NCBI GenBank assembly: GCA_040081075.1
Contig: JBEBHJ010000007.1
Span: 12,615 to 76,614, forward strand
Reading direction: 5' to 3'
Length of the DNA stretch: 64,000 bases
Source of the DNA: JANJUB01 sp040081075
GTDB lineage: Bacteria; Armatimonadota; Fimbriimonadia; Fimbriimonadales; Fimbriimonadaceae
The notes below the pieces were generated by a model that was given only the letters and a program-made list of their open reading frames with translations, did no database searches and was not told the origin of the DNA. This document shows, piece after piece, positions 53,480 to 62,277 of this stretch; position 1 is the first letter of the stretch; each line of letters opens with the position of its first letter. The position numbers and the translations under genes are program-made.

Positions 53480-54070
53480 CTACTTGAGGAACCAAGCCAG
53501 GGCGAACCCAACGCCTCCAGCGAGTAGCCACTGGCTGGCTCGGATTATCCAGAGTTGAGCACTTACAGTTGAAGGGTTCGTGGCTTTTAGCCGGATCTGA
53601 TCGAGCGGAACCGTTTCTTCGTGTCCCCAGCAGGTAACCGTAACCGTCTGCGCGTCTTGGTTGTATCGCACGAAATCTCCGGTCCACCATCCTCCGCTTG
53701 ATGGCGAACTATAGTTCAGCTTTAGCCCAGGCGTGAACGAGAGCTCTCGCAAGTCAGTCATCGGCTTTGTGGCCTCCGATCCATTCATAAAGCGTAACTT
53801 GAAGTTGTGCCCTTCCGCACTTTGTATCCGGGCCGGATAAAAGTGCCCATCGGCCGATTTGGCGAACACAAGTTGCCCAGACACTGGTGTGGAGACGGGC
53901 AATCCAAGCCGTTCCCGAAGTGCTTGCAACGTTGCCTCACGAGAAATTCCGGCTTCCTCGGCGGCGTCAATGTACTCTTGATAGCCGGATATGGGGTCTA
54001 CTGTGAGCGGCGTCGCTTGGATCTCTTGCGCTCGCCGGAGGATTTCGGTCAGCTCGTTTTGCTCCAACAT
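53480..54070 (-). CDS. Tudor-like protein with C-terminal membrane anchor
   Basis: 196 residues, not assigned to a named family. A helical N-terminus (GYQEYIDAAEEAGISREATL and ALRERLGLPV) precedes two small beta segments (VFAKSADGHFYPARIQSAEG and GDFVRYNQDAQTVTVTCWGH) like Tudor/SH3-type barrels: a W/Y-rich strand, then ARIQ, then a hairpin. The C-terminus is a membrane helix (WLLAGGVGFALAWFL). It may tether a binding module to the inner membrane. It sits 3 bases after threonine synthase and may be in the same operon. Confidence 0.65.
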   Translation of the reverse strand: MLEQNELTEILRRAQEIQATPLTVDPISGYQEYIDAAEEAGISREATLQALRERLGLPVSTPVSGQLVFAKSADGHFYPARIQSAEGHNFKLRFMNGSEATKPMTDLRELSFTPGLKLNYSSPSSGGWWTGDFVRYNQDAQTVTVTCWGHEETVPLDQIRLKATNPSTVSAQLWIIRASQWLLAGGVGFALAWFLK

Positions 54071-54073
54071 TTC

Positions 54074-55207
54074 TTAATTATGGGTGAAACGCTGGAATGC
54101 CTCTCGGTATTTAAGCCCAGTTCCCGTGTTAAAGAGAACCACTCGATCGCCTTCTTGAATGTAACGGCTCGCTTTAAGGTTATGAAAAGCGGCATAACAT
54201 GCTCCTCCCTCGGGGCAGACATTTACGCCGGTGCTCGCCGCTAAGTCGTAGGTTGCGCCCATGAGTTCCTCATCGCTGACTGCAATCGCCGTCCCGCCCG
54301 TATTTCGGATGAGGTCAAGCATGATGAAATCTCCGATTGCCCGCGCAACTCGTAACCCCGAAGCCACCGTTTGCGCGTTTGGAAAGAGCTCAGAATCGGA
54401 TCGGCCCGATTGGTATGCGGTAACAATGGGAGCGCATCCCGCCGCCTGAACGCTTACCATCTTTGGTCGAGCGGAGCCAATCCATCCCATCGCCTCCATT
54501 TCATCAAATGCCTTACCCATTCCGATAAGTCCCGTGCCTCCTCCGGTTGGATAGAGAATCACGTCGGGCAACGTCCACCCGAATTGCTCGGCGAGTTCAT
54601 ATCCCATGGTTTTCTTTCCTTCCACTCGGTAAGGTTCCTTCAGCGTGGAAAGGTCAAACCATCCTTCCTTGTCCTTTTGCTCATTTAGGACCTTGGCGCA
54701 ATCGTGTAACAGCCCGTCCACCAGGGTCACATGAGCTCCCAGCAGCTCACACTCCATACGGTTAGCTTCTGGAACATCCTTAGGCATGAAAATGTGTGCT
54801 TCAACTCCGTGTAGGGCCGCATAAGCCGCGAGCGCTCCGCCTGCATTGCCGGCTGATGGTACGGCAAGCTTCTTCGCTCCTAGCTTTACTGCCATGGCAA
54901 CTGCCACTGCCATCCCGCGCGACTTAAATGATCCGGTTGGGTTAACCGCTTCATCTTTGACATAGAACTCAACTCCCTCGCGGTCTGATCGAATCAGCGG
55001 GGTGCCTCCTTCGCCAAGCGATTTGGGCGATGAGAGCGGGAGCACAGCACGAAAGCGCCAAAGGTCTTTGCCCCTAAGTTCCGTCTTATCAAGATTTGGC
55101 AGTTGGTAGTCGACTCGTAGGGGTTTGCCGCAGTCGCAAAGGTTAATGAGGTTGGTTGCCGGGTAGTTGCGACCACAAGCAAAACACGTTAATCCGATCA
55201 TGTTCAT
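54074..55207 (-). CDS. thrC: Threonine synthase
   Basis: About 377 residues from ATG 55207, right after the upstream gene's stop; ATG 55201 is equally possible. A small cysteine-containing N-terminal extension (CFACGRNYPATNLINLCDCG) could bind zinc, as in some archaeal/bacterial ThrC. The PLP lysine segment is NPTGSFKSRGMAVAVAMAVK, then SAGNAGGALAAYAALHG and the phosphate loop TGGGTGLIGMGKAF. It converts O-phosphohomoserine to threonine. Genes for homoserine kinase or dehydrogenase are not adjacent. Confidence 0.9.
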   Translation of the reverse strand: MNMIGLTCFACGRNYPATNLINLCDCGKPLRVDYQLPNLDKTELRGKDLWRFRAVLPLSSPKSLGEGGTPLIRSDREGVEFYVKDEAVNPTGSFKSRGMAVAVAMAVKLGAKKLAVPSAGNAGGALAAYAALHGVEAHIFMPKDVPEANRMECELLGAHVTLVDGLLHDCAKVLNEQKDKEGWFDLSTLKEPYRVEGKKTMGYELAEQFGWTLPDVILYPTGGGTGLIGMGKAFDEMEAMGWIGSARPKMVSVQAAGCAPIVTAYQSGRSDSELFPNAQTVASGLRVARAIGDFIMLDLIRNTGGTAIAVSDEELMGATYDLAASTGVNVCPEGGACYAAFHNLKASRYIQEGDRVVLFNTGTGLKYREAFQRFTHN

Positions 55208-55208
55208 G

Positions 55209-56999
55209 CTAGAATCCGATCCCTGCTGAACCTGCGGCAATTGGAACTGCAGTTCCTCGAATCCCAGCTTTGTCCCATTGAACCCGCCGGGCACGAACTT
55301 TTTCTATGAGCCCATTGACTTGATGGGGTGCCAAGGGGGCGGGGCCAAATGCCTTCGCAAAGACTGGGAGCATCGGCTCTACGTCATGAGAATAGTCAAA
55401 AACCATGACTCCTTGGGTGCTCGCACAAGCCGCCTGCAAAGCGTTGGCAAGGCCTTCTGGATTGTTCTTGAACTGGTCCAGCGAGAGGCCGGCGTAGGTC
55501 CAGGTTTGGTCACGGGCGACACGATTCGACAGTTGCCCGGCCGCTTCAACCGTTCTACCCATCGGAATACCTAGCCCCATCGCCTCAAAGATCGTTGCAT
55601 TAGGATAGTAACAACCCGTTACAAGAAGATCGAGTTGGTTCGCAAACCCGGTTTTTCTATACGTTTCCGTGAGGAACCAGAAGCCAGCATCCAGTTCACT
55701 TGAACCGTAGTTGCTCCCGAATTGGGGATATTCTCCATACCAGGAGCCTGCGTACACTCCAAATTTGGCGTCCTTCCGAACTGATTTAACCTTCGTTCGA
55801 ACCCGAGCTACCCAGTTGCGCATTTGTAGTGCGCGCCAGGACATCCAAGCATCGTAATACGGCCCCGGCAAAATGCCCTTCACCAGCCGCGGCGTATACG
55901 TGTACTTGAACACATCATCTGGCCAGACCAGGGGCTTACCAACAAATTTTTCAAACAGGTTGCGGGCCAATGGGCTGAAATCGGCATTGAGTCCGCCGTA
56001 CCGGAGCCGGTCGTCGTAGAGAATGCCATCAACGGAATAGTTAGTGAGAATCTCGTCAATAATCGCAAGTGCCCTTGACTGCACTTCGGGATGATGAGGA
56101 TTCATCATAAGCGGATATTGTAGGGCCGGACGATCAGAAATGGGCACGAAATTCGGAGCCGCATCGAAATAGGGCTTGGAGCCCGGCCGGGCCAGTTCCC
56201 GAAGCAGCACGTTTGCTCCCCCGGCCCCAACTAAGATGCTTCCTCCATCTGGGATGGTCGGTATCCCATCGCCAGTGCCGCCGAACTCGTAGCCATCAAC
56301 TACTTTTCCAAACTTGTCCAAACTGAGGGCGAAGAGATTCTCAGAAGGCTTTGGAAGCTTTGATGAATCGGTGTAAATGCTTACTTCGTTGTCGGCGGGA
56401 GCTTGATTCGTCGTGGCGGAAATGCGCCGATAAGCCTTGCTCCCACGTTGAACTGGACCTGCGGCTACGATTGGGAACGGGTCATATAAAACGGTCTGAA
56501 GAGGGATTGACGCGTAGCCCGGTCCCGCTTTAAACAGGGCATGGCCTTCGCTAAACGCATTCAAACTCACGAGCAACTCAATCCGCTGTGCCTTCGCTTC
56601 GCGCACCATCGCAGCGAGCGGGTCAAAGTCAATCGGAAGATTGCGTCCGCGCCAAGATTCAATTTTCGGAGCAATTTTAGATTTGTACAGAACTTGACCG
56701 GAGATCGGCTTGACATCAAAAACGATCGTGTTGAATCCTGCTTGCTTGATATTTGAAACAAGCTTGCGAACCAGTTCATCGGAAGCCACTCGGTCTAAGT
56801 TCGCCGTACCATCCACCCACATCATCCGCCCCTGCAATCCCTTTGCCTTAGCCATTTGCTGGGCAACGCCTTGATTATCATTGTGAGCGTCAATCGTGAT
56901 CGGATTTGCCCCCTTCAGAATGTAGGCTCTTTCAAATCGGCTGATCGGCGGTTTGAACGTGATATCTTGAGCGACCATCAGCAAAGAGAGCAGGGGCAT
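55209..56999 (-). CDS. GHL10 (DUF187)-type glycosidase-like secreted protein
   Basis: 596 residues. The N-terminus PLLSLLMVAQDITFKPPISR may be an export signal. The core TIM-barrel family of hypothetical glycosidases shows MMWVDGTANLDRVASDELVR, NTIVFDVKPISGQVLYKSKI, NAFSEGHALFK and ILTNYSVDGILYDDRLRYGG; in GHL10 enzymes an Asp around the last segment is catalytic. The middle insert (FALSLDKFGKVVDGYEFGGT) is extra. The substrate is unknown. It lies 2 bases from thrC and is co-directional. Confidence 0.85.
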   Translation of the reverse strand: MPLLSLLMVAQDITFKPPISRFERAYILKGANPITIDAHNDNQGVAQQMAKAKGLQGRMMWVDGTANLDRVASDELVRKLVSNIKQAGFNTIVFDVKPISGQVLYKSKIAPKIESWRGRNLPIDFDPLAAMVREAKAQRIELLVSLNAFSEGHALFKAGPGYASIPLQTVLYDPFPIVAAGPVQRGSKAYRRISATTNQAPADNEVSIYTDSSKLPKPSENLFALSLDKFGKVVDGYEFGGTGDGIPTIPDGGSILVGAGGANVLLRELARPGSKPYFDAAPNFVPISDRPALQYPLMMNPHHPEVQSRALAIIDEILTNYSVDGILYDDRLRYGGLNADFSPLARNLFEKFVGKPLVWPDDVFKYTYTPRLVKGILPGPYYDAWMSWRALQMRNWVARVRTKVKSVRKDAKFGVYAGSWYGEYPQFGSNYGSSELDAGFWFLTETYRKTGFANQLDLLVTGCYYPNATIFEAMGLGIPMGRTVEAAGQLSNRVARDQTWTYAGLSLDQFKNNPEGLANALQAACASTQGVMVFDYSHDVEPMLPVFAKAFGPAPLAPHQVNGLIEKVRARRVQWDKAGIRGTAVPIAAGSAGIGF

Positions 57000-57154
57000 T
57001 TCAAGGTTCTACCTAACTCCGCGTTTCGGGTGCCGAGGGCAAACGCCCAGGGAAAATGAAGAAACTTTCACAATTTTCGCGAACAAAGCGGGTCTTTCGC
57101 CTCATCCATGATATAGTAGTAGATCGTTCGCAGTTTTGCGAATAAGGTTAACCA

Positions 57155-57709
57155 ATGGTAGATGCACGATTAGCTTTGGGACGCTCGGAGATTGTCGCCG
57201 ATGATCTTCTGATGGTGAAGAGGTGTCGAGATGGCGACGAGAACGCCATGGGCATGATTATTCAGCGCCATCGACTTCGCTTGATCCGCACCGCCGCTAA
57301 CCTCATGCGCGATCGACACGAAGCGGAAGACATCACCCAGGAAGCTTTTCTGAAAGCGTTCCGCGAGATGCATAAGCTTCGGGACGATAGGGCTTTTTCC
57401 GGATACCTGTATCGCATTTGCGTAAGACTATGTATGGACCGGTTACGGTTGAAGAGAGCCGAACCTTCAGAATTTGATCGAATTACCGATCATGAAGGTG
57501 GCAAAGTTGAAAATCGCGTCGTAATCGAACGGCTTCTTCTTCAACTCGCGCCTGAACTGAGAATGACGTTGTTGTTGAGGGAAATCGAGCAACTCAGCTA
57601 TGAAGAAGTTGCTGAGGTTATGAAAGTGCCAGTTGGCACCGTCCGATCACGCCTTCACACTGCACGCGAAAGGTTTAGAAAACTGTGGCTGGAGGCCCAG
57701 GTCGAGTGA
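57155..57709 (+). CDS. ECF-type RNA polymerase sigma factor
   Basis: 184 residues. Sigma region 2 has MGMIIQRHRLRLIRTAANLM and RHEAEDITQEAFLKAFRE. Region 4 has LLLREIEQLSYEEVAEVMKV and PVGTVRSRLHTARERFRKLW. The short length, with no region 1 or 3, places it in the extracytoplasmic-function group. The gene is followed with overlap by an anti-sigma factor and a large membrane protein, so it is probably released by an envelope signal. No ECF promoter could be identified with confidence upstream. Confidence 0.92.
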   Translation: MVDARLALGRSEIVADDLLMVKRCRDGDENAMGMIIQRHRLRLIRTAANLMRDRHEAEDITQEAFLKAFREMHKLRDDRAFSGYLYRICVRLCMDRLRLKRAEPSEFDRITDHEGGKVENRVVIERLLLQLAPELRMTLLLREIEQLSYEEVAEVMKVPVGTVRSRLHTARERFRKLWLEAQVE

Positions 57710-58134
57710 GTAGGGATTGCAATCGCTTTCGGTCGCTGGTTGAGGAGAAGCGCGACCGAGATTTGACCGCCGACGAAGAAGCATTCTTGGATGTTCATCG
57801 TGGTAAGTGCTCCGGTTGCAAGGGCGTGGAGCAAATTGGAGCGATGGCTCTCAACATGCTGTCGCCATTTGGGGTTGAAGACAGTCATCCCGTTGCCCAC
57901 GAAACGCGGATTTTACGTGCCGCTCGTGCGCAATATTTACGGGCCAGCCTGAGATTTTGGTCACCAGCGCTGGCGGGAGTTGCGTTGGGCTTGCTCGTCA
58001 TGGCCGCGGCCATTCAAATGGCGGGGCACCGCAATCTGCTTGAGCAATCTAACAATCAAGGGGCTGACGCTCGGCGCTTAGACTCAACCGAGCGATCATT
58101 CCCCGACCTTAACTCAGTCAACCTGAGCCGATGA
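57706..58134 (+). CDS. ZAS-type anti-sigma factor with one membrane helix
   Basis: 142 residues from GTG 57706, overlapping the sigma gene's stop (GTGA). The zinc-binding anti-sigma motif is H31-x3-C35-x2-C38 (DVHRGKCSGCKG). A single membrane helix lies at about 87-108 (FWSPALAGVALGLLVMAAAI), followed by a polar periplasmic tail. It should hold the upstream sigma factor at the inner membrane. The H-x3-C-x2-C spacing and position fit the family well, though the helical region around it is short. It overlaps the next gene (ATGA). Confidence 0.85.
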   Translation: MSRDCNRFRSLVEEKRDRDLTADEEAFLDVHRGKCSGCKGVEQIGAMALNMLSPFGVEDSHPVAHETRILRAARAQYLRASLRFWSPALAGVALGLLVMAAAIQMAGHRNLLEQSNNQGADARRLDSTERSFPDLNSVNLSR

Positions 58135-59654
58135 CCCTTGCAACAAAGCTTTTTGCAGGCACCCTTGTAGGTGCGTGTATTGCATTGGTGGTATCCGGCG
58201 ACGTTAGGTCCCTGTGGTTGGCCGGATTCATTGTTTCAAGAGATCCAATTCAAGAGCTTGCTCCGCCGCCACTCGTGGCACCAAAGTCGCCTCGTGAGAC
58301 AGCCCAATGGGTCCTTCTCGCCGCCGAAAAATTACAAAGAAAACTGGAAATCAGCTCCGCCGATTGGCGGAAGTTAGATCAGGTGCTGGCGGATGCGGCA
58401 CGAAAAGACGCGGGCAACGCCTTTTGGCATCAGTCTCGAGCAGCATTCGAACACCATCGGGGCCATGCGGATCTCGCACTCGAAGCATGGAGCGCTGGAG
58501 CGAAGTGTAATCTTTGGAATGACTTTCAGGTTGGCCGAACGCTCGATCAACGTCGGCGTCTTGATTCGCACCTAAGTGCCTGGTCCGCTGCGGTCGCCTA
58601 TGGTCGGGAGAGCTTGGCGGCGGCTCAACTCATAGAGCTATACGCCCGAGCCTTGGTCAAGACATCGCCGCTCACCGACCACGATGGCCTTGAGCGCAGG
58701 TTTCGGATTCTCCAGAACGGCGACCTCATACGAAAATTTGCGCGGACCGTAGCAACCGGGGAGGTTGGTGCCCGCATCGTAGAGACTGCCGCTTATCCCT
58801 CCGATATGACTCCCTTAGCCGGGCCGCACAAGCTTCTCCTTGCTCGCCTAGATCTTCAGAACAAACTCAAGCAGCGCGGAATGAAAATTCAAGCGGAAGT
58901 CGCAGAGTCCGCATTTCGCAATAAAGATGGGTGGGCCGCATACGCAAGCGAGCCAGTAGCGAGCAACCGGATCAACCACCTCCGATGGGAATCCATGCTC
59001 ACAACCTGTGCCCCCGGCGCATGCCTCTGGGCTGCCCTAGCGGGTGCTTTTTTGTGGCTAGTGGGTTGGGCGACCCGCGTTGCTCCTCGGTTGGCTGCTA
59101 TTTGGCGTTGGCCAGTGTGCGTGGTGATAGGCTCTTCGCTTGGAGTGGTTGTTATACTCACCACCGACTTTGAGTTGGCTGGCTTGGCGTTTGCTGGCGC
59201 CTTCTGCTTTCTCGGATGGAGGCCACTTCAAGTCCGCCCGACCATTGATTTGCCTTTTGGCCCCCTCTATCGACTGTCACTGATCGTTCTAGGCGCCATG
59301 ATAGCATTGTGCGTCTTCGGGTTCGCAATTGGCCTTTCTCGCGTTGGGTGGCTCCTCTGCGAAGCCTTGCAAGTGCCGGCAGAATACTATGGGGCGTCCC
59401 CCATTCTGTCAGGCCTAGCCGCTCTAACGCTTGGTCTTCTCGTGGGCATCGCTCCCACTTTTGGATGGGCGTATCGAATCGATCCGGCTCGGATTGCTTC
59501 GGCAACATTCGAGTCCACTGGTCGGTTCATCCTGATCGGGAGCTTGTGCGTCTCAATCGTCATGACCCCCATTTCAATGTTCTTGTCCGCACGCATGAAC
59601 GATGATCTTTCTAAGATGATTGAAAACGAGCCCGTCTTCTATCTATCGGACTAG
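58131..59654 (+). CDS. Polytopic membrane protein of the sigma-factor operon
   Basis: 507 residues, not recognised. One N-terminal helix (LFAGTLVGACIALVVSG) is followed by about 260 soluble residues, helical with TPR-like spacing (LAAEKLQRKLEISSADWRKL; AFWHQSRAAFEHHRGHADLA), and then about seven membrane helices from residue 295. The middle part is probably periplasmic. Coupling to the anti-sigma gene by ATGA suggests it senses or relays the envelope signal, or is the regulon's main client. Its stop overlaps the convergent phosphoesterase stop. Confidence 0.72.
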   Translation: MTLATKLFAGTLVGACIALVVSGDVRSLWLAGFIVSRDPIQELAPPPLVAPKSPRETAQWVLLAAEKLQRKLEISSADWRKLDQVLADAARKDAGNAFWHQSRAAFEHHRGHADLALEAWSAGAKCNLWNDFQVGRTLDQRRRLDSHLSAWSAAVAYGRESLAAAQLIELYARALVKTSPLTDHDGLERRFRILQNGDLIRKFARTVATGEVGARIVETAAYPSDMTPLAGPHKLLLARLDLQNKLKQRGMKIQAEVAESAFRNKDGWAAYASEPVASNRINHLRWESMLTTCAPGACLWAALAGAFLWLVGWATRVAPRLAAIWRWPVCVVIGSSLGVVVILTTDFELAGLAFAGAFCFLGWRPLQVRPTIDLPFGPLYRLSLIVLGAMIALCVFGFAIGLSRVGWLLCEALQVPAEYYGASPILSGLAALTLGLLVGIAPTFGWAYRIDPARIASATFESTGRFILIGSLCVSIVMTPISMFLSARMNDDLSKMIENEPVFYLSD

Positions 59655-60460
59655 CTGATCTTTAAGATCGTAACTTCTGGTGGGCAGAAAAAGCGAGCGT
59701 CAATTCCGGTGGTGCCAACGCCGCGTGAAACATATAGCGGAACCTTCGCTTTTGGATAGTAACCTTTGACGTAATCACGAGCCCATCCCGGGGTGTGGAG
59801 ATGCTTGCCAAACGGAAGACACACCTGACCACCATGGGAGTGACCAGAAAGTTGAAGGCTTACATTTGGAGGCTGCCGCCGAACTACATCCGGCTCATGC
59901 ATGAGGGCAATAAGCGACCGTGAAACCGCCCCTTCGGGAAAGAAATCGAACTTCGCTTTGCGATCAATATAATCATCTATTCCGACTACCGAGACGCCGT
60001 GGAAATCGTAAACCTGGTTCCTCAACAATTCGACGGGCGACTTCGAAAATCGTTCAAAAACTTCTGCTGCACCCTTTGACCAGTAATCATGATTCCCCAT
60101 AATGGCGACCACCGGGCACGGAGAATCGGCGAAGACAGCCAGAAACTGATCTAGTCTCTTCAGCTGCGCGTCGGTGTTTCGCTCAATGTAATCTCCCCCG
60201 AGCACGATAAGATCAGGTCGTTCCCTGAAGGTTAGCTGAACACTTTGGATCGCACGCTTGGCTGGCCCCTCTGCGGTTAGGTGAAAGTCACTAATGAATC
60301 CGAGCTTCAAGCCCGGCGCGTCCCACCGAGGTAACTTTAGATCAACATGCTCTACCGTCAGTTGGTAGGCGGAATATTGGCCGATCAGTGGGCTAGTTAC
60401 GCCCGCGAGCATCCCAAGCCCGCTGGCTCGCAGGAACTTACGGCGTGAAATGTCGCTCAA
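59651..60460 (-). CDS. Tat-exported metallophosphoesterase
   Basis: 269 residues. The twin-arginine signal SRRKFLRASGLGMLAGV is followed by the calcineurin-like metal motifs: ISDFHL, GGDYIE, MGNHDY, a His in LMHEPD and GHSHGGQ. This set is close to that of YkuE/YaeI-type phosphodiesterases. It hydrolyses a phosphate ester outside the cytoplasm; the substrate is unknown. The start overlaps the stop of the upstream methyltransferase gene (ATGA), an unusual operon partner. Confidence 0.92.
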   Translation of the reverse strand: MSDISRRKFLRASGLGMLAGVTSPLIGQYSAYQLTVEHVDLKLPRWDAPGLKLGFISDFHLTAEGPAKRAIQSVQLTFRERPDLIVLGGDYIERNTDAQLKRLDQFLAVFADSPCPVVAIMGNHDYWSKGAAEVFERFSKSPVELLRNQVYDFHGVSVVGIDDYIDRKAKFDFFPEGAVSRSLIALMHEPDVVRRQPPNVSLQLSGHSHGGQVCLPFGKHLHTPGWARDYVKGYYPKAKVPLYVSRGVGTTGIDARFFCPPEVTILKIS

Positions 60461-62268
60461 TGAGCCACTACCTCGATGATCTCCTCCGCGATCGTGTAAT
60501 TATTCGCCGGGGGCATGAGGTACAAGCCGTTCGCGACCTCCTTAACGATCAACGCAAGCTCCATTGCTTCTTGGAAGCCAATGGCCTGGGCTTCTTCGTC
60601 ACTCGTGGTGTTCGCAAACTTGGCCCGCAACCGCTCCGGAATGGTGACTCCTGGAACTTCGTTATGCATGAACTCGCAGTGACGCTGACTTCGGAGAGGC
60701 ATAATCCCCACGAGAACGGGTAGCCCGACTTTTGCCGCATCGGCAACTGCCGTTTCCACTCCCAGACGATCAAAAACCGGCTGGGTATAAATGACGTGTG
60801 CGCCGGCTTCCACTTTCCTTTGTAAACGCTCAAACTCGCCTTCCTGTTCGATTGCGCTTGGATTGTAGGCGCAGGCTATTGTGTATGCGCACTTGACTCC
60901 TACCGAGTAACCCGCCAAATCGATCCCTTCATTGAACCGGCTCAAGATGCGGATAAGGCCAATTGAATCGATATCAAACACGCTCGTAGCGGACGGATAG
61001 TCGCCAATGTTGGCGGGGTCTCCGGTGACTGCCAGGATATTGCGGATTCCCAACGCGTGCACGCCCAATAGGTCGGCTTGGACGGCGAGTAAATTGCGAT
61101 CTCTGCACGAGAAGTGCATGGTCGTATCAATACCGACATCGCGCATGAGGAGCGCACAAACCGACATGGGGTTCATCCGAAGGCGGGCCCTCGCTCCGTC
61201 GCTGATGTTGATGCAGTCGGCGCCGGCTACTTTTAGCGATTTTGCTCCGGCAATGAGTTTGTCAATAATCAGGCCTCGGGGAAGATCAACTTCAACGGCC
61301 GTCACGAATTTTCTTCCAAGTTTTCTCGCTAGCTCGCTTGGTTCGGATTCCCGCAGAGGTGCCTTTGTTTTCGATTCTCCGGTAACGCTGGCCCGGGTGC
61401 GGACCTTTATCGGCGCTCGCGAGAACTCGCTTTTTAGAGCGCGAATATGTTCAGGCGTTGTTCCGCAACATCCGCCAATGATCTTGGCCCCTTCCTCAAC
61501 TAATCGCGTTGCGGCACGGGCAAAGTATTCGGGGGAGGTATCGTAGGTGATCACACCCTTAACAAGTTGCGGCAATCCTGGCGTTGGCATCGCCAAGATG
61601 GGTAAATCAGTGACCTCTGCCATCATGCGAACGAGATCCAACATGCGTTGCGGGCCCACAATGCAGTTAGCACCGACAGCGGCGATACCGAGCGCCGCTA
61701 GTTCTCGTGTGCAACGCGCCGGGAGGCCGTCGCCAAGCATTTCGCCATCTTCGATATAGGCCTTGCTGGCAATGATCGGAAGGTCGGTCACCATTTGGAT
61801 GGCTTCAATGGCCGCAATGAGCTCGGCCATGTCAATGTATGTCTCTAGAATGAAACCATCAACTCCGCCCTCAACTAGGGCCTCGGCCTGTTCGCGCACT
61901 GAGAGTTTTACGTCGGCAAGGGTGAGATGTCCGATCGGCGCGATTGGCTTCCCAACAGGCCCGACGGCCCCTAATACGAACGCTTTGTTGCCCGCCGCTT
62001 GCTTGGCCAAAGCGGCACCAGCGAAATTGAGTTCGGGGATATCAATTTTTGCTTCGTCAATGCGAAACCGCCCGGCTGAATACGTGTTGGTTTCGATGAA
62101 GTCCGCACCGGCATCAACATAGGCTTGATGAACAGCCCTAACGATTTCGGGAGCAAGGAGATTGGCGAGGTCATACGGTTGACGCAAGAACCCGCGCGCC
62201 GCGAGTTCAGTTCCATTCGCGCCGTCACCGATGAGGATCGGTCGCAACAACGCATCCCGCAACTTCAC
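60457..62268 (-). CDS. Fused homocysteine S-methyltransferase / methylenetetrahydrofolate reductase
   Basis: 603 residues. The N-terminal homocysteine methyltransferase domain has GDGANGTELAARG, FIETNTYSAG and zinc ligands C202 and C267-C268 (NCIVGP and GGCCGTTPEHI). The C-terminal 290 residues are an MTHFR (FAD) domain: VTAVEVDLPRG, NILAVTGDPANIGDYPSATS and QPVFDRL. In Firmicutes the same fusion is YitJ. It would recycle homocysteine to methionine and make 5-methyl-THF in one polypeptide. Both halves look complete. Confidence 0.92.
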   Translation of the reverse strand: MKLRDALLRPILIGDGANGTELAARGFLRQPYDLANLLAPEIVRAVHQAYVDAGADFIETNTYSAGRFRIDEAKIDIPELNFAGAALAKQAAGNKAFVLGAVGPVGKPIAPIGHLTLADVKLSVREQAEALVEGGVDGFILETYIDMAELIAAIEAIQMVTDLPIIASKAYIEDGEMLGDGLPARCTRELAALGIAAVGANCIVGPQRMLDLVRMMAEVTDLPILAMPTPGLPQLVKGVITYDTSPEYFARAATRLVEEGAKIIGGCCGTTPEHIRALKSEFSRAPIKVRTRASVTGESKTKAPLRESEPSELARKLGRKFVTAVEVDLPRGLIIDKLIAGAKSLKVAGADCINISDGARARLRMNPMSVCALLMRDVGIDTTMHFSCRDRNLLAVQADLLGVHALGIRNILAVTGDPANIGDYPSATSVFDIDSIGLIRILSRFNEGIDLAGYSVGVKCAYTIACAYNPSAIEQEGEFERLQRKVEAGAHVIYTQPVFDRLGVETAVADAAKVGLPVLVGIMPLRSQRHCEFMHNEVPGVTIPERLRAKFANTTSDEEAQAIGFQEAMELALIVKEVANGLYLMPPANNYTIAEEIIEVVAH

Positions 62269-62277
62269 AGTATAGGG

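Noticed and set aside
60457..62268. Possible frameshift or gene fusion error joining two enzymes
   Set aside because: Both domains are complete and in one frame, and the same fusion is well known as YitJ-type.
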